The position numbers and the translations under genes were made by a program. Below, piece by piece: positions 31,051-40,410 of a stretch of 64,000 bases of DNA. Source of the DNA: Streptomyces sp. NBC_01275 (GTDB lineage: Bacteria; Actinomycetota; Actinomycetes; Streptomycetales; Streptomycetaceae); NCBI RefSeq assembly GCF_026340655.1, contig NZ_JAPEOZ010000001.1:9858001-9922000 (forward strand), written 5' to 3'. The notes below the pieces were generated by a model, which did no database searches, was not told where the DNA came from, and saw nothing but the letters and a program-made list of their open reading frames with translations. Positions within the stretch are counted from its first letter, which is position 1. The number at the start of each line of letters is the position of its first letter.

Positions 31051-32825
31051 GCCAGTACCGCCGTCCGGTAGTTCGCGTCGGTCCGTACGAGCTCGGAGTG
31101 CGTGCCCTCGGCCCCGACCCGGCCGCCGTCGAGGAGGATCACCTTGTCGGCGACGGCGAGCAGCGCCGGGCTGTTGGTCACCACGACCGTGGTGCGGCCG
31201 CGCCGGAACTCACGCAGCCCCTCGGCGATGCGGGCCTCGGTCACCGCGTCCACGGCCGTCGTCGGATCGTGCACGACCAGGACGGCGGGCCCGGCGCGCA
31301 GGGCCCGCGCCAGCAGGACGCGCTGGCGCTGCCCGCCCGACAGGGACCGGCCGCCCTCGCCGACACCGGTGGCGACGCCGTGCGGCAGCGAGCGGGGCAC
31401 CTCGTCGGCACGGGCGGCGGCCATGGCGAGCTCGGTCCGCGGGTCCGGTTCCCCGTCCGCGAGGTAGCTCTCCGCCCCCTCGCCGTCTCCCTCTTCCCTG
31501 TCTTCCCTCTCTTCCCCGTCTTCTTCTCTCTCTCCTGCCGCCGGAGTCACGTTCGCGGCCAGCGAGCCGTCGAACAGCGCGGCGTCGTGGGCGGCCACCA
31601 GGACCGCTGCCCGCAGCGCCGCCGGATCCAGCCGGGTCAACGGCACGCCGTCGAGCTCGACCGAACCCGACTCCGGGTCCGCCTCCCGGCCGAGGCAGCG
31701 CAACAGGGCCTCGGCGTCGGCCGGATCCGTCACGGCGATCCCGGTCAGCAGTCCGGCCGGCAGCTCGAGGTCGACGCCGTCCAGCACACCGAGCCGTACA
31801 CCGCGCAGCCGCAGCTCCCCGCGGACCGGGTCCGCCACCGGGGCGTCGCCGCCCACGACGGCCGGTCCGGCGGCGAGCACCTCCGCGACCCGCGTTGCCG
31901 AGGCACGGCCCTGCGCCAGCTCCGCGTTGACCCAGGCGAACGTCTCCAACGGCCCCAGCAGGAACAGCGCGAGACCGACCGCGGACACCAACTGCCCCAG
32001 CGTCAGCGAGCCGTCGAGGGCCAGCCGTCCGCCCACCAGGGCTATCAGCGCGATGAACCCACCGGTCAGGGCCAGCACGAGCCCGGTCTGCCAGGACTCG
32101 GCCCGGGCCGCGCGCAGGGTGGCGGCGAGGGAGAGCCGGCTGGTACGGCGGTAACGCTCCACGGCCGCCTGCTGCGCGCCCAGCCCCTTCAGCACCCGAA
32201 GCCCGGCCACCAGGTCGGCGGCCACCCCCGAGGCGTGCGCGGCCCGGTCCTGCTCGGCCTCGCTGCGGCGCTCCAGCGGCTTGCTCAGCAGATGTCCCAC
32301 CCACAGCAGCACGGGCGTGCCCAGCAGCACGATCAGCCCGAGCGTCACGGACGTCAGCAGCAGCCACAGGGCGCTGACGGTGATGCCCGCGACGGCCCAG
32401 ATCCCGCTCATCAGCGCCATGTTGACCGCGCCGACCCGTTTGGCGTCCTCGGTGGCCACGTTGGCGAGTTCGCCGGGCAGCCGTCCCTCCTCGGCGCCGC
32501 CGCGGCCGTCGAGCACCCGGTCCACGATCGCCAGCCGGAGGGTGTGCGCGGCCTCTTCGGCGCCGCGTTCACCGGCCTTGGCGCCCAGTCGGAAACTCCA
32601 CGACAGCGTCACGTACATGACGGCCAGGACGGTCAGCCAGAGTATGAGCCGTTTCGCGTCCTGACCGGCCACGGCCTGGTCGATGACGACACCGATGAGT
32701 ACTGGTACGAGGGCTTCCCCCAACTGGTGCACGCACCCCAGAGCCGCGCCGAGACCGACGCGCCGCGCCTGTCCCCTGACCGAGCGTGTCAGGACGTCCC
32801 GCCCCGACAGTTCCCCTGCTCTCAC
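31047..32825 (-). CDS. ABC exporter half-transporter with degenerate ATPase site
   Basis: A 592-aa fused membrane-ATPase half-exporter. The membrane domain occupies about residues 20-310. In the ATPase domain the Walker A P-loop is lost (TGIAVTDPADAEALL where GxxGxGKST is expected), Walker B reads VLVVHDPTTAVD with Pro in place of the catalytic Glu, and the H-loop His is Asn (VTNSPA). The signature LSGGQRQR is perfect. An acidic insertion rich in Glu/Asp sits before the signature. GTG at 32825 is preferred because GGAGGG precedes it at good spacing; the frame stays open further upstream across the iron box. First gene of the exporter-binding-protein operon, 25 bases from the iron box. Confidence 0.9.
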   Translation of the reverse strand: MRAGELSGRDVLTRSVRGQARRVGLGAALGCVHQLGEALVPVLIGVVIDQAVAGQDAKRLILWLTVLAVMYVTLSWSFRLGAKAGERGAEEAAHTLRLAIVDRVLDGRGGAEEGRLPGELANVATEDAKRVGAVNMALMSGIWAVAGITVSALWLLLTSVTLGLIVLLGTPVLLWVGHLLSKPLERRSEAEQDRAAHASGVAADLVAGLRVLKGLGAQQAAVERYRRTSRLSLAATLRAARAESWQTGLVLALTGGFIALIALVGGRLALDGSLTLGQLVSAVGLALFLLGPLETFAWVNAELAQGRASATRVAEVLAAGPAVVGGDAPVADPVRGELRLRGVRLGVLDGVDLELPAGLLTGIAVTDPADAEALLRCLGREADPESGSVELDGVPLTRLDPAALRAAVLVAAHDAALFDGSLAANVTPAAGEREEDGEEREDREEGDGEGAESYLADGEPDPRTELAMAAARADEVPRSLPHGVATGVGEGGRSLSGGQRQRVLLARALRAGPAVLVVHDPTTAVDAVTEARIAEGLREFRRGRTTVVVTNSPALLAVADKVILLDGGRVGAEGTHSELVRTDANYRTAVLA

Positions 32826-32850
32826 CAGCCACCCTCCGGAACCGGCCAAC

Positions 32851-32869
32851 TTAGGCAAGGTTACCCTAA
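32851..32869. promoter_or_regulatory. Iron box upstream of the exporter operon
   Basis: TTAGGCAAGGTTACCCTAA is a close match to the iron-box palindrome, 25 bases upstream of the exporter start on the minus strand and 80 bases upstream of the plus-strand SpoIIE-type gene. Confidence 0.88.
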
Positions 32870-32949
32870 GTGAATGTGGGCGAGTCAATGCCTGGAGCCC
32901 CGCCACAAGCCCGGTTGTTGGGGTCCGGGCCGGGGAGCACACTGATCTC

Positions 32950-35031
32950 ATGGAGCCTGTGCGCGGGGACGACGACGAGCGTGCGCTGGTGGAGCGGGCG
33001 TTTCGCCAGGCGTCGTTCTCGATGTCGGTCTTCGACGCCTCGCAGCGCTATCTACGGCTCAACGACGTCGCCTGCGAGGTGATGGGGCTCGACGAGGGGT
33101 TTCTGCGCGGCCATGCCTTTCCCTACGGACTCCCGGAGGATGTGGACCAGCTCGGCACCCTGCAGGCGCTGCGCGAGGTCGCGGCGACGGGCAAGCCCGC
33201 GCACTACGAGAGCCACACCCGTGCGCCGTCCGGCATCCGGGAGCACGCCTGGAACCTGGAGCTGTGGCCGCTCCGCGACGAGGCGGGCACGGTGTACGCG
33301 GTCGGGATGGCCGCCTTCGACAGCAGCGAGCAGCACTGGGCACGGCAGCGCCTGGCGGTGCTCGACGAGGCGGCGGTCTCGGTCGGCACCAGCCTCGACC
33401 TCGGCCGTACCGCGCGGGAGCTCGCCGAGCTGGTCATCCCGCGGTTCGCCGACTTCGCGAGCGTGGACCTGCTGGAAGCGGTGATGCACGGCGAGGAGCC
33501 CCTGGACGGCAGCCCGGACGTGACCGTCGTGCTGCGCCGGGTCGCCCACCTGTCCACCGAGCAGGGAACCCCGGAGGCCGTCATCGGCCTGGGCGCCACC
33601 GACGCGTACCCGCCGTACTCCCCGCCCGCCCGGGCACTGCACAGCGGCCGGCCGGTGCTCAGCGGAAGCGGGGACCCGGACTTCGACCGGTGGATCGCGA
33701 GCGTTCCGGCGCGGGCCGACAGGATGCGCGGCTTCGTCGTCACCTCGCTGCTGGCGGTGCCGCTGATAGCCCGCGGCACCACGCTCGGCGTCGCGGTGTT
33801 GCTGCGCACCCGGCCCGACGCCTTCACCCAGGACGACTTCACGCTGGCGAAGGAGCTGGCCGGCCGCGCCGCGCTCTGCGTCGACAACGCCCGCCGGTAC
33901 ACCCGTGAGCGCACCACGGCCCTGACCCTCCAGGAGAGTCTCCTGCCGAGCGGAGCGTCCCCGCAGTCGGCGGTGGACGTGGCCTGCCGCTATCTGCCCA
34001 CCGACTCACGGGCCGGCGTCGGCGGCGACTGGTACGACATCATCCCGCTCTCCGGCGCCCGGGTGGGCCTGGTGGTCGGCGACGTGGTCGGCCACGGCAT
34101 CCAGGCCTCCGCGACCATGGGCAGACTGCGCACCGCGGTGCAGACGCTCGCCGACGTCGACCTTCCCTCCGACGAACTCCTCGCGCACCTCGACGACCTG
34201 GTCCTGCGCCTCGGCGGCGACGACGACAACGGCGACCGCACCGGCGCAGGGGCCACCGGGGCGACCTGTCTGTACGCCGTCTACGACCCGGTGTCGCGCA
34301 TGCTGACCGTCGCCAGCGCCGGCCACCCGCCGCCCGTCCTCGTCCTGCCGGACGGCACCACCACGGTGGTGGACGTCAGCGTCGGCCCGGTGCTGGGGGT
34401 GGGCGGCCTGCCCTTCGAGACCACCGAACTCGAACTGCCGGAGGGCAGCCTCGTCGCCCTGTACACGGACGGGCTGGTGGAGGCCGTCGACCGCGACCCG
34501 GACGTCGGGACCGCCCGGCTGTGCCAGGCGCTGACCGGCTCGCGGTCCACCCTGGAGGACCGCTGCGACCAGGTGCTCTCCGCCCTGTTGCCGAAGCACC
34601 CGAGCGACGACGTCGCCCTGGTGCTGGCGCGCACCAGAGCCCTGGACGCCGACCACGTCAAGGTCTGGGACCTGGCCGCCGACTTCGAGGTCGTCGCCGA
34701 GGCCCGCAGACTCGCCGCCGCCCAACTGGACGCCTGGGGGCTGACCGAGGCCGGCTTCGTCACCGAACTGGTCGTCAGCGAACTGGTCACCAACGCGATC
34801 CGCTACGGCGCCGACCCGATCCAGCTCCGCCTGATCCATGACCGCACCCTCATCTGCGAGGTCTCCGACGGCAACTCCACCTCACCGCACCTGCGCCGGG
34901 CACGCATCTACGACGAGGGCGGCCGGGGCCTGCTCCTGGTCGCCCAGCTCACCACCCGCTGGGGCACCCGGCACACCGCGACCGGCAAGACCATCTGGGC
35001 AGAACAGGCGCTGACGCCGACCATGGGTTAG
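32950..35031 (+). CDS. PAS-GAF-SpoIIE phosphatase with C-terminal HATPase
   Basis: A 693-aa soluble signalling protein. Order: PAS (about 15-130), GAF (about 150-315), PP2C-type SpoIIE phosphatase (about 325-555) and an anti-sigma-factor-like HATPase (about 565-690). Visible motifs are GVGGDWYDIIPL, VVGDVVGHGIQASATMG, ALYTDGLVEAVDRD and DDVALVLAR for the phosphatase, and VSELVTNAIRYG and DEGGRGLLLVAQL for the kinase-like domain. Such proteins adjust sigma factors through dephosphorylation of anti-anti-sigma proteins and partner phosphorylation. ATG at 32950 has GGGGAG about 13 bases upstream, a weak ribosome site. It is convergent with the flavin monooxygenase, with 8 bases between stops. Function in the siderophore cluster is not shown; it may simply be the next gene. 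Confidence 0.92.
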   Translation: MEPVRGDDDERALVERAFRQASFSMSVFDASQRYLRLNDVACEVMGLDEGFLRGHAFPYGLPEDVDQLGTLQALREVAATGKPAHYESHTRAPSGIREHAWNLELWPLRDEAGTVYAVGMAAFDSSEQHWARQRLAVLDEAAVSVGTSLDLGRTARELAELVIPRFADFASVDLLEAVMHGEEPLDGSPDVTVVLRRVAHLSTEQGTPEAVIGLGATDAYPPYSPPARALHSGRPVLSGSGDPDFDRWIASVPARADRMRGFVVTSLLAVPLIARGTTLGVAVLLRTRPDAFTQDDFTLAKELAGRAALCVDNARRYTRERTTALTLQESLLPSGASPQSAVDVACRYLPTDSRAGVGGDWYDIIPLSGARVGLVVGDVVGHGIQASATMGRLRTAVQTLADVDLPSDELLAHLDDLVLRLGGDDDNGDRTGAGATGATCLYAVYDPVSRMLTVASAGHPPPVLVLPDGTTTVVDVSVGPVLGVGGLPFETTELELPEGSLVALYTDGLVEAVDRDPDVGTARLCQALTGSRSTLEDRCDQVLSALLPKHPSDDVALVLARTRALDADHVKVWDLAADFEVVAEARRLAAAQLDAWGLTEAGFVTELVVSELVTNAIRYGADPIQLRLIHDRTLICEVSDGNSTSPHLRRARIYDEGGRGLLLVAQLTTRWGTRHTATGKTIWAEQALTPTMG

Positions 35032-35039
35032 GACAGGCT

Positions 35040-36722
35040 CTACGGCAGCCTGATCGGCCTGAGTTCCTCGAAGCGGTCGCCCGGGCCGGGATTGCCGGCC
35101 GTGGTCTTCCCGCCCAGCTGGGTCAGCACCCCCCACACCGCGTTCAGTCCCGTCGTGACCGCGCCCTCGGCCCAGCCGCCCGTCCAGGACACGTCGTCGC
35201 CGGCGAGGTAGATGCCCCGGTGGGCCGGGTCGAAGCCGTCCTGCATGAAGTGGGTGTAGAGACGCTCCTGGTAGCGGTAGTGGCCCGGCAGATTGTCGCT
35301 GAAGGCCCCCATGAAGTTCGGGTCGTCCTCCCACGAGATCGTGACGGGGTCGCCGATGATGTGCGAGGCGATGTCGACGTTCGGGTAGATCTGCCTGAGC
35401 GAGTGCAGCATCAGCCGGACGCGCTCCTCGACGTCCAGCGGCAGCCACTTCAGCGCGTCGTCGTTCCAGGTGTACGACAGACAGATCAGCGCGGGCTCGT
35501 CCGGTCCGTTGTCCAGCAGGTACGTTCCGCGGGTCAGCCGGTCCGTGAGCGTCGTGCTCAGCACGTGCTGCCCGGTCTCGGGGTCGACGTCCTTCCAGAA
35601 GGGACGGTCGACCACCACGAACGTCTTCGAGGACTGCATGTAGTGGGTGCGCTCGATCGCCGTCCACAACGAGTGGCTGAACAGCGACTCGTCGGTGTCG
35701 ATCCGGGCGGACAGCAGCCAGGACTGGCAGGTGGCGACGACCGCCGGGTAGACGGACGTCCGGCCCCACCGGTCGGTGATCTCGATGCCGTCGCCGGGGC
35801 CGCCGGGCCCGCCGGACCTGCCGGCGCGCCGGATCCGCTTGACCGCGCCGCGCGGCGCGCCCCCGTGCAGGGAGGCCAGACTGGTGCCCGCCGGCCAGTG
35901 CGCGAGTCCCTCGGGGGCGTGCTGCCACAGGCGTTGGGGCAGGAGCTGCGCGCCGCCGAGGATGCGCTGCTGGTCGTCCTCGGCGTCGACGTACACCACC
36001 CGCAGGATCTCGAGCATCGAGTCGGGGAAGTTGGTGTCCCAGCCGCCGGTGCCGAACCCGACGAGCCCGAAGGCCTCCCGGTACTCGAACGGCAGCGACG
36101 AGAACGCCTTCGACGTGGCCAGGTAGTGCGAGAAGGACACGTCGTCGAAGAGCGGGACCAGCTCGTTCCAGAGCTTCTTGATCGTGGCGTAGTCGCGGTC
36201 CGCGACGGCCCGCTGCATGGCGCCGAAGTGGGCGCGCTCCTCCAGACAGTCCCGCCACGCGGCCCCCACGTCGTGGAACATCTGCGGCAGGTCGGCCGGG
36301 GACTCCGCGTAGTGCCTGCGGCCCGCTATCTCGATCACGGTGCTGTCGGAGGCCGCGGTGAGCGGGTTGGGGAACGGCTGGGTGTCGAGGCCGAGCAGGT
36401 CGACGTAGTGGAAGAACGCCCGCGCCGAGCGGGGGAAGCGCATCCCGCCGAGGTCGGCGACGGGGTGGTCGGCGCCCGGCTGGCGGGCGCCGCGCAGTCT
36501 GCCGCCGAGCTGGGCGGACTCGTACACGACCGGCTTCAGGCCGAGCTTCATCAGCTCGTACGCGGCGACGAGCCCGGACATGCCGGCGCCGACGACGGCG
36601 ACCTCCGTCCCGTGCTGCTCGGCCGGGATCGAGCCGAGGCCGTCGGGGTGGGCCAGGTACTCGTCGTAGGGGAAGGGGAAGTCGGGGACCAGCATGCTGA
36701 CCCCGGGCGAAGGCGTGTTCAC
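35040..36722 (-). CDS. davB: Flavin-dependent L-amino-acid 2-monooxygenase (DavB/IaaM family)
   Basis: Predicted to convert an L-amino acid to the amide one carbon shorter with loss of CO2. The 560-aa product has an N-terminal GAGMSGLVAAYELMKLG FAD motif, LGGRLRG, DLGGMRFP and a C-terminal GIYLAGDDVSWTGGWAEGA FAD segment. From memory of the family, the stretch PDFPF...HP.GLGSIPAE.HG is closest to L-lysine 2-monooxygenase of Pseudomonas putida; tryptophan 2-monooxygenases are the other relatives. GTG at 36722 is chosen for an AGGA upstream; ATG at 36695 is possible. It lies 44 bases behind the DavA-like hydrolase, which could hydrolyse its amide product (5-aminovaleramide if lysine is the substrate). 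Substrate assignment is tentative. Confidence 0.88.
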   Translation of the reverse strand: MNTPSPGVSMLVPDFPFPYDEYLAHPDGLGSIPAEQHGTEVAVVGAGMSGLVAAYELMKLGLKPVVYESAQLGGRLRGARQPGADHPVADLGGMRFPRSARAFFHYVDLLGLDTQPFPNPLTAASDSTVIEIAGRRHYAESPADLPQMFHDVGAAWRDCLEERAHFGAMQRAVADRDYATIKKLWNELVPLFDDVSFSHYLATSKAFSSLPFEYREAFGLVGFGTGGWDTNFPDSMLEILRVVYVDAEDDQQRILGGAQLLPQRLWQHAPEGLAHWPAGTSLASLHGGAPRGAVKRIRRAGRSGGPGGPGDGIEITDRWGRTSVYPAVVATCQSWLLSARIDTDESLFSHSLWTAIERTHYMQSSKTFVVVDRPFWKDVDPETGQHVLSTTLTDRLTRGTYLLDNGPDEPALICLSYTWNDDALKWLPLDVEERVRLMLHSLRQIYPNVDIASHIIGDPVTISWEDDPNFMGAFSDNLPGHYRYQERLYTHFMQDGFDPAHRGIYLAGDDVSWTGGWAEGAVTTGLNAVWGVLTQLGGKTTAGNPGPGDRFEELRPIRLP

Positions 36723-36766
36723 GTGGTGTCCTGAAGGGCTCGTGCCGGGGTGTGATCCGGCGCGGG

Positions 36767-37618
36767 TCATATGAGCGAGGAGAGGGAGGAGGAGAGGTAG
36801 TCGGTGTCGCGGCGCGCGTCGAGCAGGGTGCGGCGGTCCATGTCGGCCACCACCAGCTCCTCGTCGCTCTCGCCGGCGGCGACGCGTCGCCCGTAGGGGT
36901 CGCTGAGGCAGCTCAGCCCCGCGAAACCGGGCCCGGCGTGGTTGGCGTAGGCGATGAAGAGCTGGCTCTCCAACGCCCGCGTGGGGACCACCATGCCGGG
37001 CACGAGCCGGGTGTCGAACGGCGCCGGCCGCCCGTCGGCGGACGGGCGCAGCGGCACGGCGGTGGGCACGCACAGCAACTCGGCGCCGGAGCGGGCCACC
37101 GCGCGGGTGAACTCGGGGAACTCCACGTCGAAGCAGAGGCCGAGCGCCACGTTCACGCCGTGCAGGGGGACGACCCGGGGCCGCTGCCGGCCGGGCGTGA
37201 ACACCGCGTTCTCCGCCGGGCCGAACAGGTGCGCCTTGTGGTACCTGGTCAGTTCCCGCCCGTCACCGTCGAAGAGCGAGGCGCTGACGAAGCGTTCGCC
37301 GTGCTCGTGCTCGTGCTCGTGCTGGTGGTCGTGGGCGTGGTCGTTTTGGTGGTCGACGGTCGAGGCGACGAGGGCCAGACCGGCCGACCGCGCGAGGTCC
37401 GCGAGGGCCCGCCGCTGCCGGCGGCCGTCGTCGTCGGCCACGGCCACCGGGTCGTAGCCGCTGACGAACAGCTCCGGGGTCACCAGGAGTTGGACTCCCT
37501 GCGACCGGGCGGTGTGCGCCGCCTTCTCGAGGGCCGTGAGGTTGCGCTGCGGGTCGCCGACGACGCCGGTGGCCTGGAGGATTCCCACCCGCAGGCGCGC
37601 GGGCTCAGCGGGTGTCAT
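36767..37618 (-). CDS. davA: Carbon-nitrogen hydrolase, DavA-like amidase
   Basis: Nitrilase-superfamily amidase of 283 aa. The catalytic triad is visible: Glu49 (TPELFVSG), Lys128 (YHKAHLFG) and Cys162 (GLCFDVEFPE). It resembles 5-aminovaleramidase of the lysine aminovalerate pathway and would deamidate the product of the adjacent monooxygenase. An unusual His/Asp/Glu-rich loop (residues 89-108, eight His) is inserted between the strand LALVAST and the SASLFD strand. The ATG at 37618 overlaps the end of the M20 gene by 14 bases, so translation is coupled. Confidence 0.88.
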   Translation of the reverse strand: MTPAEPARLRVGILQATGVVGDPQRNLTALEKAAHTARSQGVQLLVTPELFVSGYDPVAVADDDGRRQRRALADLARSAGLALVASTVDHQNDHAHDHQHEHEHEHGERFVSASLFDGDGRELTRYHKAHLFGPAENAVFTPGRQRPRVVPLHGVNVALGLCFDVEFPEFTRAVARSGAELLCVPTAVPLRPSADGRPAPFDTRLVPGMVVPTRALESQLFIAYANHAGPGFAGLSCLSDPYGRRVAAGESDEELVVADMDRRTLLDARRDTDYLSSSLSSLI

Positions 37619-38888
37619 CGAGCGCGCCTGCGCACAGCCGTCGTACGACCTCGGTGAGCACGTCGACTCCGGCGCACAGGTCGGCGTCGTTGGTGTACTC
37701 GCCCTCGTGGTGGCTGACGCCCTCGACGCTCGGGACGAACAGCATGACCGTCGGGACGACGTCGTTCATGTTGATGGAGTCGTGCCCGGCCAGCGTGTGC
37801 ACGGGCCTGCTGGTGAGGCCGAGGGCGTCGGCGCACTCCCGCGCCAGCTCGACGCCGGCGGCCGGATACGGCCGGACGCCCCAGGCGTGCGACCCGCGCA
37901 CCTCGATCCGGACGGCGACCTCGTCCTCGATCAGCTTGATCCCGTTCTCCAGGAGCTGCTTGGCCTCCGCGAGGACCTCCTCGTCCGCCGAGCGCAGATC
38001 CATGGTCAGGTCGACCCGGCGGGCGACGACGACGGGGGAGTTCGGCAGCACCGTGAACTGGCCGACGGAGGTGTGCAGGACACCGGCCGGGTACCGGTCG
38101 GCCAGCTCGCGCAGCAGCACCACCAGCCGGGAGGCCCCCAGGACGGCGTCCCGGCGGTCGGCGATGACGGTCGACCCCGTGTGCGCCTGCTCGCCGTGCA
38201 CGGTGACCGTGAACTTCTCCGCCGCCCAGCAGGAGTCGACGAGCCCGATCGTGGTGCCGGAGTCCTCCAGGGAACGGCCCTGCTCGATGTGGATCTCGGC
38301 GCATGCGGCGGGCGCCGGCCCGGTGCCGGTACCGGTGTGCCCGACGGCGGTGAGCGCCTGCGCGACCGTCACCCCGTCCACGTCCTGGGTGGCCAGGGCG
38401 TCCGCGGCCGTCATCTTCCCGGTGTACACGGAGCTGCCCATCATGGACGGGGCGAACCGCGACCCCTCCTCGTTGAACCAGTCCACCACCGCCAGGTTGT
38501 ACTTCGGCAGCTCTCCGGGGACGTGGCCCGAGGCGAGCCGCCGCCCCGCGTGCAGCGCCGCCGCGACACCGTAGGCCCCGTCGAACTTGCCGGCCAGCGG
38601 CTGACTGTCCAGATGGGAGCCGACCAGGACGTACGGCGCTCCCGGAGTCCACTCCAGCAGCCCGAAGACGTTGCCGATCGCGTCGGTCTCCACCGTGAAC
38701 CCGTACTGGCTCAGCAGGGCGGTGAACCACGCCCGCGACTGGGCGTCGGCGGTGGTCGCGGCCTGCCGGTCGACACCGCCGCCCGGGGTCTCGCCGATCC
38801 GGCTCAGCGAGCGGAAGTCCCGCAGGAACAGTTCGGAGTCGGTGGCGCCGCCCACCGCGGTGGGGACGTCGGTGCGCTCAATGGCCAT
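37605..38888 (-). CDS. M20 family amidase/carbamoylase (metallohydrolase)
   Basis: A 427-aa di-metal hydrolase of the hydantoinase/carbamoylase (AmaB/AllC-like) group that cleaves N-carbamoyl or N-acyl amino acids. Metal-ligand motifs are GSHLDSQPLAGKFDGAYG (His, Asp), VDWFNEEGSRF (Glu-Glu) and AEIHIEQG (His); GHDSINM and VSHHEGEY complete the site. The ATG at 38888 follows GAGGAGAAC; an in-frame ATG seven codons upstream lacks a comparable site. It is in an operon between the permease and the DavA-like hydrolase. Its presence suggests that the imported substrate may arrive N-substituted, or that the locus handles an additional amide; the true substrate is unknown. Confidence 0.88.
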   Translation of the reverse strand: MAIERTDVPTAVGGATDSELFLRDFRSLSRIGETPGGGVDRQAATTADAQSRAWFTALLSQYGFTVETDAIGNVFGLLEWTPGAPYVLVGSHLDSQPLAGKFDGAYGVAAALHAGRRLASGHVPGELPKYNLAVVDWFNEEGSRFAPSMMGSSVYTGKMTAADALATQDVDGVTVAQALTAVGHTGTGTGPAPAACAEIHIEQGRSLEDSGTTIGLVDSCWAAEKFTVTVHGEQAHTGSTVIADRRDAVLGASRLVVLLRELADRYPAGVLHTSVGQFTVLPNSPVVVARRVDLTMDLRSADEEVLAEAKQLLENGIKLIEDEVAVRIEVRGSHAWGVRPYPAAGVELARECADALGLTSRPVHTLAGHDSINMNDVVPTVMLFVPSVEGVSHHEGEYTNDADLCAGVDVLTEVVRRLCAGALDDTR

Positions 38889-38949
38889 GGGGGAGTTCTC
38901 CTCGAACATCGAAAGGGGGAAGGGACAGGAGGCGGAACAGGTGGAGTGA

Positions 38950-40410
38950 CTACGAGGCCGGGCCGCTCTCGGACCCGGCGGGGCCGCGGTCGGCCGCGAG
39001 AGCGAGGACCCGGCCGCGCACCCCGAACCAGCCCGCCATGAGCGCCGGGACGATGACGAGCAGCGTGCCGACCGTGCACGTCCCCACCGGGTAGTCGAAC
39101 AGCATCAGCACGAGGACCCCGACCAGGAACAACAGCGTCAGGTACGAGGTCCAGGGGGCGCCGAACAGGCGGAACGCGGGCCGGGCCGCCTTGCCCTGCT
39201 GCGACCAGCGGTACAGCCGCAGCTGACACAGCACGATGGTCGCCCACGTACAGAGGATCGCCAGCGCGGTCGCGTTGATCGCGATCTCGAACGCCCGCTC
39301 CGGAACGAGGGCGTTGAGGCCCACGCCGAGCAGCGCCAGGAGCGCGGTGAACAGGACGCCGCCGTAGGGCACGCCCTGTCGGCTGAGGCGGCCCATGAAG
39401 CGGGGGGCGGTCCCGGAGCGGGACATCGAGCGGTAGATGCGGCCCGTCGAGTACAGACCGGCGTTGAGGCTGGACAGCGCCGCCGTGAGCACCACCAGGT
39501 TCATCACCCCGCCCGCGCCGGGCACGCCGATGCTGTTGAAGAACGTCACGAACGGCGACTCCCCGGCCCGGTAGGAGTCGTACGGCAGCAGCAGGGCGAG
39601 CAGGGTCGTGGAGCCGACGTAGAACACGGCGATGCGCCAGATGACGGCGTTGACCGCACGTGGCATCACCTTCGCGGGGTTCTCGGCCTCCCCGGCCGCG
39701 ACGCCGATCAGGTCGATGCCGGCGTACGCGAACACGACGCCCTGCACGATGATCACCGCGGGCAGGAGCCCGTTCGGCAGGACCCCTCCGTGGTCGGCCA
39801 CCGTGGAGAGCCCGGCGTCCTGTCCGTCGACCGGGAACCCGGCGGCGAGGATCACGGCTCCGGTCACCAGGAAGACCACGATCGCGGCGACCTTGACGAG
39901 CGCGAACCAGAACTCCAGTTCGCCGAAGAAGCGGACCGACACGAGGTTCGCGCAGGTGACGACGAGCAGTGCGGTGAGCGCCAGGAGCCACTGGGGGACG
40001 CTGCGCAGCGTCGGCCAGTAATGGAAGTACGTGGCGACGGCGGTGATGTCGACGATCGCGGTGAGAGCCCAGGAAATGGAATAGACCCAGCCGGAGACGA
40101 AGGCGGCCTTTTCCCCGAAGAACTCACGGGCGTACGAGACGAAAGACCCCGAGTTCGGTCGGTGCAGTACCAGTTCGCCGAGTGCGCGCAGAATGAAGAA
40201 GGCGAAGACGCCGCAGAAAGCATAGACGATCGCCAGTGCCGGGCCGGCCGATGCCAACCGGCCGCCGGCGCCCAGAAAGAGACCGGTGCCGATGGCCCCG
40301 CCGATGCCGATCATCTGGATCTGACGGTTGGAAAGCCGCTGCTGGTAGCCCGACGAGTCGCCGCCAGAGTCGGCGGGACGTGCGGTCTCTGTGCCCGTTT
40401 CGACAGCCAC
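38950..40410 (-). CDS. Amino-acid permease (APC superfamily)
   Basis: A 486-aa integral membrane amino-acid/proton symporter of the AAT family (GabP/AnsP/LysP type), with about twelve hydrophobic segments. The N-terminal signature [23 protein letters not shown] precedes the first membrane helix, followed by [25 protein letters not shown] and [16 protein letters not shown]. It is the first gene of the minus-strand catabolic operon and divergent from the PucR-type regulator, so it most likely imports the amino acid degraded by the flavin monooxygenase and amidases. Substrate not determinable from sequence alone. Confidence 0.93.
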   Translation of the reverse strand: MAVETGTETARPADSGGDSSGYQQRLSNRQIQMIGIGGAIGTGLFLGAGGRLASAGPALAIVYAFCGVFAFFILRALGELVLHRPNSGSFVSYAREFFGEKAAFVSGWVYSISWALTAIVDITAVATYFHYWPTLRSVPQWLLALTALLVVTCANLVSVRFFGELEFWFALVKVAAIVVFLVTGAVILAAGFPVDGQDAGLSTVADHGGVLPNGLLPAVIIVQGVVFAYAGIDLIGVAAGEAENPAKVMPRAVNAVIWRIAVFYVGSTTLLALLLPYDSYRAGESPFVTFFNSIGVPGAGGVMNLVVLTAALSSLNAGLYSTGRIYRSMSRSGTAPRFMGRLSRQGVPYGGVLFTALLALLGVGLNALVPERAFEIAINATALAILCTWATIVLCQLRLYRWSQQGKAARPAFRLFGAPWTSYLTLLFLVGVLVLMLFDYPVGTCTVGTLLVIVPALMAGWFGVRGRVLALAADRGPAGSESGPAS

